Shown piece by piece: positions 1 to 12,713 of a DNA stretch of 64,000 nucleotides (positions are counted from its first letter, which is position 1; the number at the start of each line of letters is the position of its first letter). The notes beneath the pieces were generated by a model. It was not told the origin of the DNA. It saw only the letters and a list, made by a program, of their open reading frames with translations, and did not search any database. A program made the position numbers and the translations under genes. This DNA comes from Galdieria sulphuraria. Lineage: Eukaryota; Rhodophyta; Bangiophyceae; Galdieriales; Galdieriaceae. The stretch spans positions 7,890 through 71,889 of the forward strand of contig NW_005178462.1 in NCBI RefSeq assembly GCF_000341285.1. Direction: 5' to 3'.

Positions 1-1768
1 CGTTCTGGTAGAAAGAATTGGTTACTTGGTATGTTGACACGTCAAAAGATATAACATTTAAACATTATGTCGACTTGCCTCCTTTGATGAGTGCCTAGAG
101 TTGCTACTTTATCACCTTCGTCATTGCCTTTTAATCCATTATGTCGTTGTTTTTCCTAAATTTCTACTTCAGCTTTACTTTGTTGTTGTAGTTCTTTACA
201 CAAATAGTCCAGATGTTGAACAAGATTCAAATCCTTCAACTCCCTAATTTTCCAATGATTAAAGTTTTCGTTGTTCCAACCAACCTGCATTTGACATAGC
301 CTTTATATATCTGGAATCTGCAACTTAAAAGTTTGAAAAGGCCTTGTAGATTCTGAACATTATGATAGGTTGGATATGAAAGATAATTTGCAGTGGCTTA
401 AGTCACTTCATTTACCCGTGCGTTTTGTTATTTTCATTTTCTTTTGACTACATTCCCTGACTGTCGTTTGGTTATTTTCTTGGTAGAGTTGCTATAGAGA
501 TGGCAGCAGGGTTATCCTTGAATCCTTTTTACCAGCCAAAGGTATTTTATATTGATGGACTCAAAAGAGACTTGAACAATATCAACAAGTATAGAAATAG
601 ATGTCTTGTATGGCTCAACAAGGTTGAAACTGGCATTGTTTTCTAGGTAAAACGGCAATGTATTATTTAGGGTTTATTCTTATTTATGATACAAAGGTTA
701 TCCCCTATTCCATATTTTATCCATAATTGTTTGACTGCACTATCGCTCATCTCTTTTCGTTACCATATGATAGCCACTGTCTTAGGTATTATTTCCCTTT
801 CTATTTCAAGTAATAGCGTTGGTTTCTGACATACAAGAAATGAAAAAACACGTTTTACGGATCACTCTATCCAAATATACAGCAATCATTCTAGGAACTT
901 TGAGGTTGAGTTTTGTTCCAAGAAAATGTTTCATTTCATGTGAGAAGAAAGCGATCATCACTCCCAAACGTAAAAGGAAGAGGAGGAAAGATGGCTTTTA
1001 GATCGATTGTGTTGGCTATTCCATGGTTTGCCAATGCTTTAGCAATTCTGAATGAAGAACGCTTCTTATCTAAAGTGTTCTGGAGTTACGAACAAACTCG
1101 AATGGACACTAGTGGTATAAAGGCACAGATAAGTTGAATCTCATACGCCTTTCCTGTGCTTATGAGAGGTATGGGATATAACCTAACAGACTTGTATTTG
1201 CTTGCAGCAATTAGTTTCTTTGATCATTCTTAATATTTGAACTATACTGTAGTTGTTGGTTATGAGATGAGTTTTCAAAAATCATCAACGACAACACTAG
1301 CTATGACCATCACCTTTCCAAATACACTATACAAACCGCTTGTGTTTTCACACAATAAAAGCTAACAACGTTGCATGCCACAATAAGCAGCCATCTCTTC
1401 CTGAACTTGTAAAAGATATCTATGAGAGTATTCAATGTGAATAGATGAAAACGTTCTATGTCTCATAAACCAGCAATGAGTCTCGGGAAGCTCGTCTTTA
1501 ATGTTTTTCTATTCTTGGCAAAAGCGAGTTTCGTAAGAAAAAAGATTTGTAGACTGGAGCTTTTCATCTCTTCATAGATTATGTTGTCCTTATCTACTTC
1601 TTCGGATAGTGGTCGCCTTCAACAAGTTTTCAAAAAACTGTGATTTAGAACGGTTTAACTATGCCTCTTTGTCTATTAGATAACTGAAAACTCCAATGGA
1701 GCATAAGAGGATCGCTACTTCAGTAGCCAATTATATATTCAGAATAGTTTCACTTCAGTGGCTGTACA
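1..1768. other. No confident gene; scattered exon-like fragments
   Basis: I see no gene that I can defend here. A stretch at about 487-645 on the plus strand reads openly and ends in a stop, beginning VAIEMAAGLSLNPFYQP, but it has no credible start or partner exon. Another open patch near 1390-1435 reads PSLPELVKDIYESIQCE. Both could be remains of decayed genes. Frequent stops in all frames fit the gene-poor character of the first 7 kb. Confidence 0.4.
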
Positions 1769-3704
1769 TTGGACAGTCTTCTGGAACAATTAACTTTGGT
1801 TGGGAGTCCCATGAAAGAATGTTGGCGTCTATGTAGACATGGGAAAGTATATGTCATAAAAGGAAGCAAACGTCTCTTCTCTCACCTCACTGTACATATC
1901 ATGTCTATTACTGGTGCTGGTAGCGTTGCGGTAGTTAATATTGGTTCAGCAGCTATCCAAAGAGCCTCGTTAGAGGAACCGAGCATTAAAGCAGATGAAG
2001 AGAAAAAGGGTTCTTCTTCAAGGTCCATACCTTCCTATGTCAAATACAATGCCCTGGGCACTGCTATAGGTTTTTTTATAAATGGTTACAAGTATGACGT
2101 GGCTGGCAATTTACTCACCATGTATACGGACCTATTTCCTAGCTTTTAGTCCGATGTATTTCTACAGACGGTAATTGGTGTATCCATGCTTTACGGAGTT
2201 ATTTTTGGTTTGCTCATGTTTGGATTCATTGCAGACTATTTCGGAAGGAAAAGAGGGCTCATTACTTGCTCTTGCTTGGTTCTTCTTGGAAACAGTATGG
2301 GAGTAGCCTACAATGGTACAGACATGAATGGCGCCTTGTGGATGATGTGCATAGGTCTTGGCCGTTGGAGGCCTAGGTATGGGAGGAGAGTATACTTGTA
2401 ACGTTCCAAACGTGATGGAAGATAGTGAAGAAGTTGATACCAACAAAAGAGGAGGAAGAGTCACCAGACTGGTGATGGGAATGGAAGTAGTTGGAAATTA
2501 CGCACCTTTTATTCCACAACTCATCATTATTGCAACAGCTTGTCGCAATGCTTATGTCGATGGTTTGTCTTCTGGTTGCAAGTATCAAGTAGTCACACGA
2601 GTTTCAGTCGCTGTAACAACTCTTCCAGTCCTTGTCGTTCTTATCTATCGCACTCGATGAAAGACTCACAAATGTATCTTCAAGACAGAGACTGTCACAA
2701 GAGTCGTTTCGACGGTTTAGATTTTTTTCTTTTTATACGCCATTTTGCATTCAGGAGCATCGGCTGTATTACTATGTGGTTCCTTATCGATTGGCTACAC
2801 TATTCAGGAGGAACTTTTGGCAATCTTGTTCTGCAATCCGTTTTAGGAGTCTCCTTGTTCAAAGCTGTCTGGTTGTCCCTTGCAGAAGGAGTAGCATGGG
2901 CTATTAGGTACCCTATATGGTTTCTTTCGTAGTAGATCGCTTAGGTAGGAGGAAGACACAAGCACTTGAATGGTTGTGGTTAGGAGGCACAGGTCTGATT
3001 ACTGCAGGCTTTTTTTTTGGAACTGAAGGCTCATCCCGTAGCTTATATCATTTGGGAACATTCTCAGATTCCTTTCAATATTTCATTTTCGTTCCTGTAT
3101 ATTTGATTCCTGCAGAAGCCTTTCCAACCAGAGTACGCGCTACTATGTCTGGTTTTTGCTCTTTTCTCGGAAAGATAGGCGGAATTGTGGGTACAACTAT
3201 ATTTCCGCAAATATGGAAACTGTTTGGAGGAAGAGTTGAAAATGTTTCAGGAGTCCGTGGAACTATGTGGTTCAGTGCTGGCTTAGCATTTGTCGGATTG
3301 ACTATTTGTATAATATTTGTTCCAGAATACTCCAGAAGATCATTGATTGGAGAAGATTCGCGGTATAATGAACTACGTCGTAGATATGCAGCTCGATTGG
3401 CTCTTCGAATGCAAATAACAGATGAAGAACTAGCTTCTAAGAAAAATAACATGGTCAATGTATGGAGGCTTATCACAGCTGCCTTCAGGGGAAAGCAAGC
3501 GTTTCATCATTCTCTTCGTCTGTATACTATTCAATTGATCCAGCAATGCTCTCTCCAAGACACGTGCAGGTGCAACAAAGTTTCTGTCCTACCCGTGGAA
3601 AAGAAGGTGTTGCCTTGAGACAGAAATATTCTGAGGAAATGGCAACGTATAGAAGAATGCCACAATCAAGAAAAAATACATTTGCAACAAGAAGCATATA
3701 TTAG
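1769..3704 (+). pseudogene. Decayed major-facilitator transporter (phosphate/sugar H+ symporter type)
   Basis: Successive pieces in different frames together resemble one MFS transporter. The N-terminal piece has GFFINGYKYDVAGNLLTMY, like the first helix of PHO84-type symporters. Next comes the MFS motif between helices 2 and 3, GFIADYFGRKRG (about 2220-2260), then GGLGMGGEY, then WFLIDWLHYSGGTFGN (2770-2820), then VVDRLGRRKTQ and PAEAFPTRVRATMSGF (2930-3150). An in-frame stop lies at 2147-2149. The frame shifts near 2350 and again near 2700 and 2915, with stops between, and once more near 3470. The breaks do not coincide with convincing splice sites, so I read this as a host pseudogene and not an intron-rich gene. 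The substrate cannot be told from sequence alone. Confidence 0.75.
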
Positions 3705-6700
3705 TAATTCGTAATGTCTTGTTTTCATGATACTTGTTGTTCTTCCATTAAATATGTACTGTTTGATTTACACTTAAGACATGGATCTATTCATTACTCG
3801 AACACCATAACGGGCACCAACTCTTAAGAACACCCTTTTCTTCAAAGTAACTATTCAGTATCATATGGAAAAAAGCATTTCGGTGCTTGTAATCACGCGG
3901 CATCTCCAAAGGTGATATCGCAACACTGTACACTTTCCGTCAAGACTTCAAGGATTACAAAGTAGTTGGTTATTTTTTCTATGGGAAGATTGTGGAACTT
4001 GTAAATAAGTATCCGAAAAACGGCCTTTCAACGAAAGAAGCGAAAAGTGCGAGCAATCGAAGTGACAGTTGCCGAAGTTTGGATTATGTCGCATCTTCCA
4101 AAGACTTCAAAACCGTTGGAAGTGTCAAAGGTTACGGAAGGTTTATAACCCATAATATGGATTGTCTCGGGAATACTTCAAACCAGATCGTCTGGAATCC
4201 GTTGTAATATCAGTAGACGAGAAGATAAAGTCACAAGAAATCCAAGCTTTAAGCTGGTTGTACAGGAAGTTATTTTAAAGAAACAGTGGTAGCAGAACAG
4301 CTGAAATGTTGTTTTTTCATCCTATAAAAGCTGCAGTCAGAGAGCCGAAAAGAAGCGAAACGACCCAATATTGCTAAACTCCTTCTTTACCCTGTTTGGC
4401 TTGATTTCTCCGTTTCGAGACGTCTCTTACAAGCTTCGTAGATACCGGAAATTGTCCTTAAAGGTACTTGAAAGAATATGTAAGCAACGCCTGGAAGTCA
4501 CTATAAGTTGGTTTAGACAAACGGAGCAGACAGGAAAAGTTTTTCGAGCGAGTGGAAGGAGATATCAGCGCTTCAAACCATCAACAGAGAAAACGATTGC
4601 AATATTCTTCGCCATTGTATAGAGAAGTTGAAAATATGGAGCTGCCGTAAAGTTGCTTAGAAAAATGAACAAAATAAAGAAACAGCAAAGGACATAGCAA
4701 GCCAATACAACAGAGATTCTTCAAATGGCGAACTAAGCTCTCCAGCGCTATCCTTTCGGATAAAGTTTCTTTTCCGTCTGTCTCAAGAACATCATCCCCG
4801 GGATAGAGCAGCCGGGGAACTACCAAAATATAAAAGACCTTGTGAAGCTATACTTATAAAGGTTGCGCGTTCTTTGCAATAGTTTCCCATACCGGGCTTG
4901 TGAAGGATCATCTAAAACTATGGGCGAATTAGCTTCTTTACACGATCAAATGTTTCTCTTCCTTCCTCTTTCTGTCAACGGCACAGTAACTGTTTCAGCA
5001 GGGATTGACTGCTACAACCTTCAGAATCCTTCAGCCCACTTCACTTTGAGCTGTGCCTAGCTCCCTAACTCTTTTTTTTGCTGCACTCTGGACTTATAAC
5101 AAACTTTATATGCTGAGCGAAGATCTAACCAAAATCAGTATTCGTTCGAAGTTTTTCCTACTTGTAAAGGAAAAGGCAAGATTTAAGCTCAATTGAACTT
5201 TTAACGATTGAGTATTTTTATCGACTTCTCTAGATATCTTCCGTCTTCATAGTTTAGTTCATCCTTCAGTGGAGCGACGATTGAACGTTATCATCAAATC
5301 ATGTTTGTTTGGTGAAAGTTGAAGATCGAATGTGGATAAGAAACTAGTCCAGGAGAAAACATCAAGAGGCAACACAAAAGTGAAAATATTCTTAAGTTTT
5401 AAAAAAAGAAAAAGGTTCGATTTAGAAGAAGAGGCTGCTGCTGTTATTGTATTCGAGAAAACGGGATAAAGCTGGAATGGTTGCTTTTCATTTTGGACAA
5501 CCATATTTCTTTAATGTATTTGCGTAGTAAACTATGAAGCCTTCAAATGGTTCAAGAAATCCACAGTTTAAGGTGATTGTCCCTTAAAACCCTACTGATT
5601 TTCTGTTTGGGGTTTTAATATAGTTCAGGTGGTTGTAGGAACACGTCCAGCTTGGAAACGACAGTTAAACGTTGACAACCGAGAGTTTAATTGGGAATTC
5701 TCTTGCCACGTACAGTGTAGGAGTTATACAAAGGCAATTCTGTTTTTAAAGACAACCAGTAGTCAGATTCTTCTTTGGTAGTTCGTTGGTGCTTAACATG
5801 ACTTGAAACAAGAACATCTTTCTGGGATATTCTTACTTTGTTTCAGGAAAACTATTTATTTTTAGGCACTGACTCTGAATGAAGACCGAATCTCTCCGAG
5901 CGAAGATAATACATTCGCCATTAGACACTTTACTTCTTGAAACGCTTCATACATAAGAAATCAACTTTGCTTAAAAAGTCTCAATGTCTTGTCCTTAAGG
6001 GCTGGTGTAACAAAATTTTATTCGATTCTATCTTCTAGCAGGGACAATTCTTTATTTGAATACTCTAACAAAAGCCACAGCTATGAGTCACTTTTGATTC
6101 TGAATCAGCTACTTATATTATGAAAGGAATTTATCATTCTGAATGAAGTTCATCTTCGTTCAAACGAAGACACTTTGATAGAGATGACTGTTGTAGGACA
6201 ATCAAAGGATCTTTTGGTTCTAACAAGATAAATCTCCTAGTAATCTAAAACCTTGTGATCTATAACTATGGCTCCATTTATACAATCAAGTGTAAAAAAT
6301 AGTCGTACTTATGGACATAGCTTCTAAAAGTCTATTGATCACGATTGGAATAACTTGGACGGCAACAAGTGTTGCACAAGTCGAAAAGTCTCCAATTCTT
6401 GTGCATAAGCGAGCAACGTAGACAAGTTTTACGAACTATTTAGGGTTTCAAATGCATTCCATGCATATTGATATGAGTACAAAGCTGCTCTGAAAAGTCT
6501 CCAGAAATCTAAATGACACCAGCTGGTGCCACTGTGCTGATTTTCTTACTCCCCATTCGTTCTAAAAATGATATGGAATTCTTCAAGAGCAGATTCATTT
6601 AAAAGCTACTGACCAAAGCTTTTAGAAGTGCCAGCCACCTCATCTGCATCTGAAAGGATTCCTGCCATGAGTCTGTTTCTTAGCGACAGTTATTTCTCAA

Positions 6701-7252
6701 ACTGAAGCAGCTATTCCTTCTTCTAGCTTTTGTTCTAAATGATAATGGTTTCTGTAACATGTGCATCTCGTAATAATTTCTATTTTCTAGTCCTTTTTGC
6801 TTACTATAACTAGGACAGTTTTGGAAGAAGAAACTTTTCGGTCATTTGATTCTAATTATGCGAAAAGCTTGGGAAAATCACTAGGTATCTTTGGAACGAG
6901 GATTTGCCTGAATGGCAACTCTATGAACCAGGATATCATGGAATGTTATTGAGATGATGAAAATAATATTAATTTGTCTTTCATAAAGTCCTTGCGTTGA
7001 GGCATTTTGTTAGTACGCAGTAACTTTTTATCCTACTGAAACCGAAACCAATGGCTTTGGAAGGTCTTTGTCTCATATAAAGCAAGCAGGAACCTCAGAA
7101 ATTGGAAATTTACCATGTATTTATAGAAATTTCCTTTGGTTATGGAATGAATAGTTATAAAAGAGCAAATAAGGAAGTGGTCACGTGTATCAGAAAACTC
7201 CCATTCTCCCCCGAGAAGAGCCCTGACATTTGAATTAGGTGGATTGTTTGGA
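3705..7252. other. Long gene-poor stretch, possible gene remnants
   Basis: About 3.5 kb with no gene I can support. Open patches exist: at about 3905-4075 one frame contains DFKDYKVVGYFFYGKIVELV, and at 4371-4622 a basic open frame is present. Neither has a start, splice partner or recognisable family. From 5050 to 7000 all frames are full of stops. I found no tRNA-like fold, tandem array or long terminal repeat by eye. Confidence 0.4.
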
Positions 7253-8047
7253 ATGGAAAGATATAACAAGGCGAAACGACGAGACACTGTCAGTCGTGTA
7301 TTCACTTTGATATGTTTGTGTTTTGTGCTTCTCTTACTGCTTACTGGAAATTCGAAGAAGATATATTCCAGATTCAGAGGGAAGAGAGACAACTTTATCA
7401 TACCAAGAATAATTCACAAAAGTGTCTCTGTTCAAAATAGAAGCGACACTTCTTCTAGCAGTTACCACGGCTCATTGGGTTCAGATTGGAAATACGCTTG
7501 GTGGACAAAAGAGGACGCTAGGAAACTCTTAACAAGAAATTTTGCCTGGCTCTTGGATATCTACGACGGTATGCCATCTGACCACCTCCGAGAGGAGCTC
7601 AACAAATTCTTGTTTCTGTATGCTTATGGTGGAGTTTATGTAGAAAATGAACTGATCGGTACTCACTACTTAGATTCTATTCTAGAAAACAAGTGTGTCA
7701 TGCTGGCAATATCTGAAAACTTTCAGAATAATGACTCAAAAGGGGATAATGTATTCGCTGGTGTATCCTTTCACCCATTTTTCCTATTATGCATCCGTAA
7801 AATTATTGAAAAATACCATCATGGAATAATGACTGCAACCAAACTGCTGGATTTGAAGACCTTGAAGGCATTATGTGAAGAATGGCAGTCAGTGAAAAAC
7901 CAAATTTACATCGAAAGCATTGAAGAACCTGGCATCAATCCGTCTAATTCAAGCCTGGTCGCCTGGGAAATTGATAAAATTTCAACCTCTAAAGTCGTAC
8001 CATGTTATGAAGTTTCACTTGTGTCAAAAATATCTCTTTTTCCATAA
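7253..8047 (+). CDS. OCH1-like glycosyltransferase (sugar-binding DXD family), atypical
   Basis: The 264-residue frame starts at the first ATG (7253). A basic N-terminus is followed by one hydrophobic helix at about residues 17-34 (FTLICLCFVLLLLLTG), the layout of a type II Golgi protein. The lumenal part has the family landmarks: IPRIIHKS, then WKYAWWTKEDARKLL, then LFLYAYGGVYVENELIG. In active OCH1-type enzymes the last block normally reads GGxYxDxD and binds the metal-nucleotide sugar; here it reads VENE, so acidic groups remain but the Asp pair is gone. The protein is short for the family. A further 3' exon is possible, because a weak GT-AG pair around 8014-8051 would swap the C-terminus. 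Family fairly sure, activity unsure. Confidence 0.65.
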   Translation: MERYNKAKRRDTVSRVFTLICLCFVLLLLLTGNSKKIYSRFRGKRDNFIIPRIIHKSVSVQNRSDTSSSSYHGSLGSDWKYAWWTKEDARKLLTRNFAWLLDIYDGMPSDHLREELNKFLFLYAYGGVYVENELIGTHYLDSILENKCVMLAISENFQNNDSKGDNVFAGVSFHPFFLLCIRKIIEKYHHGIMTATKLLDLKTLKALCEEWQSVKNQIYIESIEEPGINPSNSSLVAWEIDKISTSKVVPCYEVSLVSKISLFP

Positions 8048-8703
8048 ACAAGGTTCATCGAGGAAGCCATCAGTTTCATCGACTCAAAGCAACTTTCTGT
8101 CTGATTTCTTTTCTACTTTTGAAATTTTCAGGACAAAAAACAAATTTTCGATGTTCGACATCCAAGAGTTAGGTTAAAAGCGTCACTAGACAGTATAGTA
8201 AAGTGTTAATGATGAAAAAGGATGATCTATCATTTACTAATGAAAATAAGATTTGCAACGTATCACTTCGATGAGAAAAATGGTTTTGGCTCATTAGTAG
8301 ACAAAATAACGGCTTGCCATTAAATATATAATATAGGCATCTTTGTCAAGAGAAAATCAGTTGTCTAAATACGACCTTTAGACTTTTTTAAATGGACTAT
8401 TCAACAGTTGCAGTGTGAGATACCAAATTTTTGGAGTATTTGTCGATACTTAAGCCAAAATCCTTCGAAGAAATGATGGCAATTACAAAAAGTATTCGAT
8501 ATTAACGGCAACTTGATCTTTCTTTCCAAGTATGAGAAATCTTGCTTATGATGACAAATTGATACAAGCCCTCGATAGGAAATAAGAGGCCGTGAAGTTC
8601 TTTACTTAAGATTTGCGAAAAAGATGCAAAGAGAAGAAGCTAGCCTTTACGGAAAGTGACCTATACATAGAAGACAATTAAGAGCACTGGTTTGAAATCC
8701 TGG
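8048..8703. other. Intergenic between convergent genes
   Basis: The glycosyltransferase (plus strand) and the kinesin (minus strand) both end into this 650-bp stretch. It may include a 3' exon of the glycosyltransferase up to about 8177. Otherwise I see nothing in it. Confidence 0.4.
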
Positions 8704-11484
8704 TTACTTCTTTGTCTTTCTCGAACGGCGACTCTTTTTTATTACTTTGTCAGGTGTCGTTGTTGATAGAAAAGATGTACTATTGTCAAAGCCATCAGAA
8801 CAGTCAGTAGCTTCAATGCTGTCATTTTTAGTATTGACTTGATAAGATTCGTTGCTAATTTCCGTTTGCTTCTTTCTTCTTTCTCTTCGACGCTTATTTT
8901 GGTTCATATCTGGCAAACTTTCATGGTTCGTTGGATCAATACCATGACGCCTTATAATATCTTGTTTTGCAGAAACATTTAGAAACTGAAACATTCTGTT
9001 CAAGTAGTCTATCATACGAATTTGTCCGATCTCACATTCTTCTTGTGCAAGTTCCTCTATCATAGAGACCAAGTAACTGTTCTCAATTTGCTGCCACGTA
9101 TCTTCACCGAATAGATGCTGAGTGAATCTCTTTACGGTTTCCACAAAGTTTTCTAATAAATTACTCAACTCATTTCTGTTGTCTAATTTTTTCGAGATTT
9201 GTTTCTGTGGCTCAGCAAAATCCTCAGTTTGGGTAAACACATTTTGCCGCGAAACTTTTTCATTAGTAGTAGTCCTGTCTGAAAGAAGTTCTTTTAACTG
9301 GTCTCTCTCTAAATTTCTTTCACGCAGTTTCTGCTTTAACTGGGACAGTTCGAATTCATGAAGAGATCTCTCTGCCTCCCACTTGTCTTTGTAATAATTC
9401 AACATAGCATGTTCGGCTGCACGATGAGCAGCGCCATATCCTAACTCCTTTCTGGCCGTCGTAGTGATCAAATGGACTCGTTTCTCAAGTCGTTCTTCAT
9501 GAAATTGAGTAGCCTCTTCCAGCTTAACTCGGAATTGCTTTTCCATTTTGTGCAATGCTTCTTCCATTTCTCTCGCAACTTCATCGCGGATCTCACTCTC
9601 AATTATTAGAGCTCTGCTTTCTGCAAAGGCTAATCTTTCACGTAATGACTCAATCTCTAATAAGAGTTCATCAAAATCTTGAAAACGCTCATCATTAACC
9701 ATCAACTTTGCAGTATCATCATCAGACTGATTTCGCTCTGTTGTAGTATGCCGCAGTTCGTTGAGGTGCTTCGTTTGGTTCGAAAACAAATTGGGATTTC
9801 CGTAAACCTGAATATGACTATACTTAAGCTCTTTGGCAAACGAAGCTGTCCTCAACGCATGGATAGTTTCATCGGCATCTGAAGAAGCAGGAGAACACGC
9901 CGCTATCATTACAGTACTTCCGTTTTGTAGAAAATCTCGAAAGAGTAGTGTCAGTTTGCTCTGACGATATGGAACCAGAAGCAGTTTCCTCTTTGGATTC
10001 TCCTCATCTTTCGATTCCCTGATCCTATTGATTTTCTTAATGAAAAACAATCAAGTAAAGATATCTCATGCTTGCCTTTGATTACGCCGCAACGCCTCCA
10101 AACACTGACCAAGGTTCATAAGTGACTTGTTTATTTGTGCCGTCTCCTTCAGCCGTTCACCACTAACATTTGTTTTCGTTGTTCTCTCTGAACCAGCTAG
10201 ATCAACAAAAGAGAGGGTAGACTGAAAATCTAGACGGTATTCCTTCTTTGAGACTTTTTGAAGGGCTTTCAAGTTGACATTAAAGACGGTGTGGCTTCGA
10301 GAAGAATGACGGTTGCATAAAGTTTCCGCAATCTGTCTATTCTTAAGGCCACACTGAAGAAGTCTGTGAACCTCACTCGAGCTGGAAACCTGCAGAAGAT
10401 GATTGAATTATACGGATAGGTTTCTGTCATTTGATAAACCTTACCTCAATCTCATGCAATCCTTCGATTTTAATCTTTCCATTCTGAACTTCCTTCAGTT
10501 TCAGCCCTTGTCGTCTATACTTTGTTGTTGATTTCTGACCACGCTTTAGAATTTTTTGAGCTTCTAATAATGTGTCGACGTCGAAAAGATCGTAACAACG
10601 ATCATTATATATTTCAAAATAGGAGACGGCAACCTGGAATAGAAGAGATTCATTACCAGAGAGGAGAGATATGTTGTTTTCCTTTTCGTCAGTGAACAGA
10701 CCTGGAACTCCTGTCACTGGATCAGAGAAGCTGTCTGCAAAACAAATTTAACAAAGGAATTGGAGTTTTTACAGATAACATACCGGTGAATGAGTTCCAA
10801 TTTTCATCTTTTGCATTGAACAAAACGCTTCTGCAACATTCTATCAAATACTTCGCGCTCTCCTTTTCATCCCTCCTTGGGCTTTGTATGATCTTATCTT
10901 TTAGTGAATAAAATATTGCGTCGATTGACCGTGGAATCAGACCGGGCTCTGCTTCAGTTCCCTTCAATGAGAATTATAACTCTACTTCATAACAAAGCAG
11001 CAGGGCTTACCAAAATTGTGTGTGTTTTTCCGGCATTCGTTATACCATATGCCAAAATCATTGAGTTTTGACCACTGAAAAGTTTTCTAATAAACGGAAT
11101 CGCAACCTTTTTGAACACTGCGCTTTGAGGTATAGTATCTTGAAAGATTTCGTCAAACTCGAATGTGGCCTCATTTGCTGTTTGAACCTGGCTTAGTATA
11201 AGTGTTGCTTTAAAGTTTTATTCAAAAATTGTTAATACCTCAGAAGACATATAGGTTCTGTTGCGCGGTCTTATGGATATTCTATTTTCCTTCACTTGAA
11301 GAACTGCGCTTTTTTCTCCTCTAGCTATTTCATCCACGGTAAAGGGGCGCAGCCTCAGGAAAACTTTTATTCGCTCGGAATTAGTTGTATTTAGGTTTTC
11401 ATTATTTTTTGAGTCGTGTATTTCTGTCTCAGAGTCCTCGTTTTCAAACTGCAGATACCTTACAATTGGAGGGCTCGAGGACAT
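8704..11484 (-). CDS. Kinesin motor protein, kinesin-6 (KIF20/MKLP)-like
   Basis: Six exons by my reading: 11484-11239, 11187-11011, 10961-10784, 10734-10445, 10389-10076 and 10024-8704. They total 842 codons with stop (841 residues). The motor domain is N-terminal: VFLRLRPF, the P-loop GITNAGKTHT, the switch II block FVDLAGSERT and the YRQSKLTLLFRDFL block are all present. The P-loop has Thr-Asn where most kinesins have Thr-Gly/Ser, as in KIF20-type kinesin-6 motors; GLIPRSIDAIF also fits. After the motor comes a long coiled coil (about residues 480-680) and a basic tail rich in Lys/Arg. Kinesin-6 motors act on midzone microtubules in cytokinesis; that role is inferred. The fifth intron appears to use a GC donor. 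ATG 11484 is the first Met in frame. Confidence 0.88.
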
Positions 11485-12614
11485 GTATGGCAATCAAATT
11501 TTTCAAATTCAAAATTGTTTGCTTTGGGTACGATTGTTTATTCGGACTAGCCTTAAAGAAGTCCTTACTAGCTCATCTGTAGAACAGGACTTGAAACAAC
11601 TTTTGGTGTAATGCTTAAAAGGTTTTATACAAGATTTTACTAGTCCTTTTGTCTTTAGAGCATATGAAAAGAACGTGATAGCCCTCACTTTTGTTCTCTC
11701 TGGATACGTTGCAAATACTTTCTATAGCATTCAAAACGATTGCCATTTTTCGCTTGGAACAGAGAGAACTGAACCTTCATCTTTAGATAGCGCCCCACGT
11801 TTATTTCTTTGAATGTTCTGAATCCCGATGCTCCCGTCTAGCAAGACATTCTTTGCTATCTGACTGTGTTCAAAGTTTCAAACAGATAATCCTTTCCCGA
11901 AAATAGGAAGTACGATTCGCTTCTTTGACATTTTTGGAAATGCTGATGCTTAAGAATGTACTGATGAGAAAAAATTGTACAACGAATGTTTTAAAGCATT
12001 TAGTGAAATAGAAGGAACGAGTTTATTGCAATGGCAGTTTCTTATGAAATCACCAAACTTGTATCTTGTACGAGCTCATCAAACTAAGGCTAGGGGTGAT
12101 TAATCTTTTTACAAGTATAAAATGTTGGAAAAAATGAAGGCAGAAACATATACCAGGAAGACTCTCTTGAAGGCGAATAGGTTTCTATATTTTCGAGGAG
12201 CCATGCTGTGATTTCTATTTATCTAAATTACATCAACTTTGTGTCCTCAGAATCAATACTTATAAAACACAATACTAACTATGTGAGAAGAAAGTATCCC
12301 TCTAAACAACTAAAAATGAGCATATTCTCAATCCATTACGCTACAGTTTCCGTTGCAAACGCTTCACTAAAGCTGGTTTGAGGAGGGGGCTTTATAGGGA
12401 CAAAGAGAAACCAATAGTATTCCCAAATAAGTTTTAGGCCATACGGAACTAGAGGCAAGTCATTTATCATAGAAGAGAGCATAATGATATCAGACCAGCT
12501 TGCGAAGACATGAAAACAATTCAAAATCATTTGTCATGCCCCTGCGCTTTTTCATTAGCTAAGAGGACTTAGTTAATCGGTTTGCGATTTGTTGAAATAT
12601 TCGCACAGTTAAGT
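11485..12614. other. Intergenic, no gene seen
   Basis: About 1.1 kb between the divergent kinesin and the secreted-protein gene. Short open frames here have no family resemblance or splice context. I see nothing but likely promoter sequence. Confidence 0.5.
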
Positions 12615-12622
12615 CTATAAAA
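12615..12622 (+). promoter_or_regulatory. Putative TATA box of the secreted-protein gene
   Basis: TATAAAAG lies about 90 bp ahead of the ATG at 12714, a normal spacing for a TATA element with a short 5' leader. No transcript evidence is available, and A+T-rich DNA produces such words by chance. Confidence 0.35.
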
Positions 12623-12713
12623 GTCCAGGGATATTCTCGAAAAGCGTATTCATTATTCTGTTTTCTGTTCATTGAGGCTGCGAGTTCGTTCCGTGCAGGC
12701 TAAGCATCTACTA

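Noticed and set aside
9122-9361. Plus-strand open frames inside the kinesin gene
   Set aside because: They mirror a coding exon on the other strand and have skewed, non-protein-like composition.
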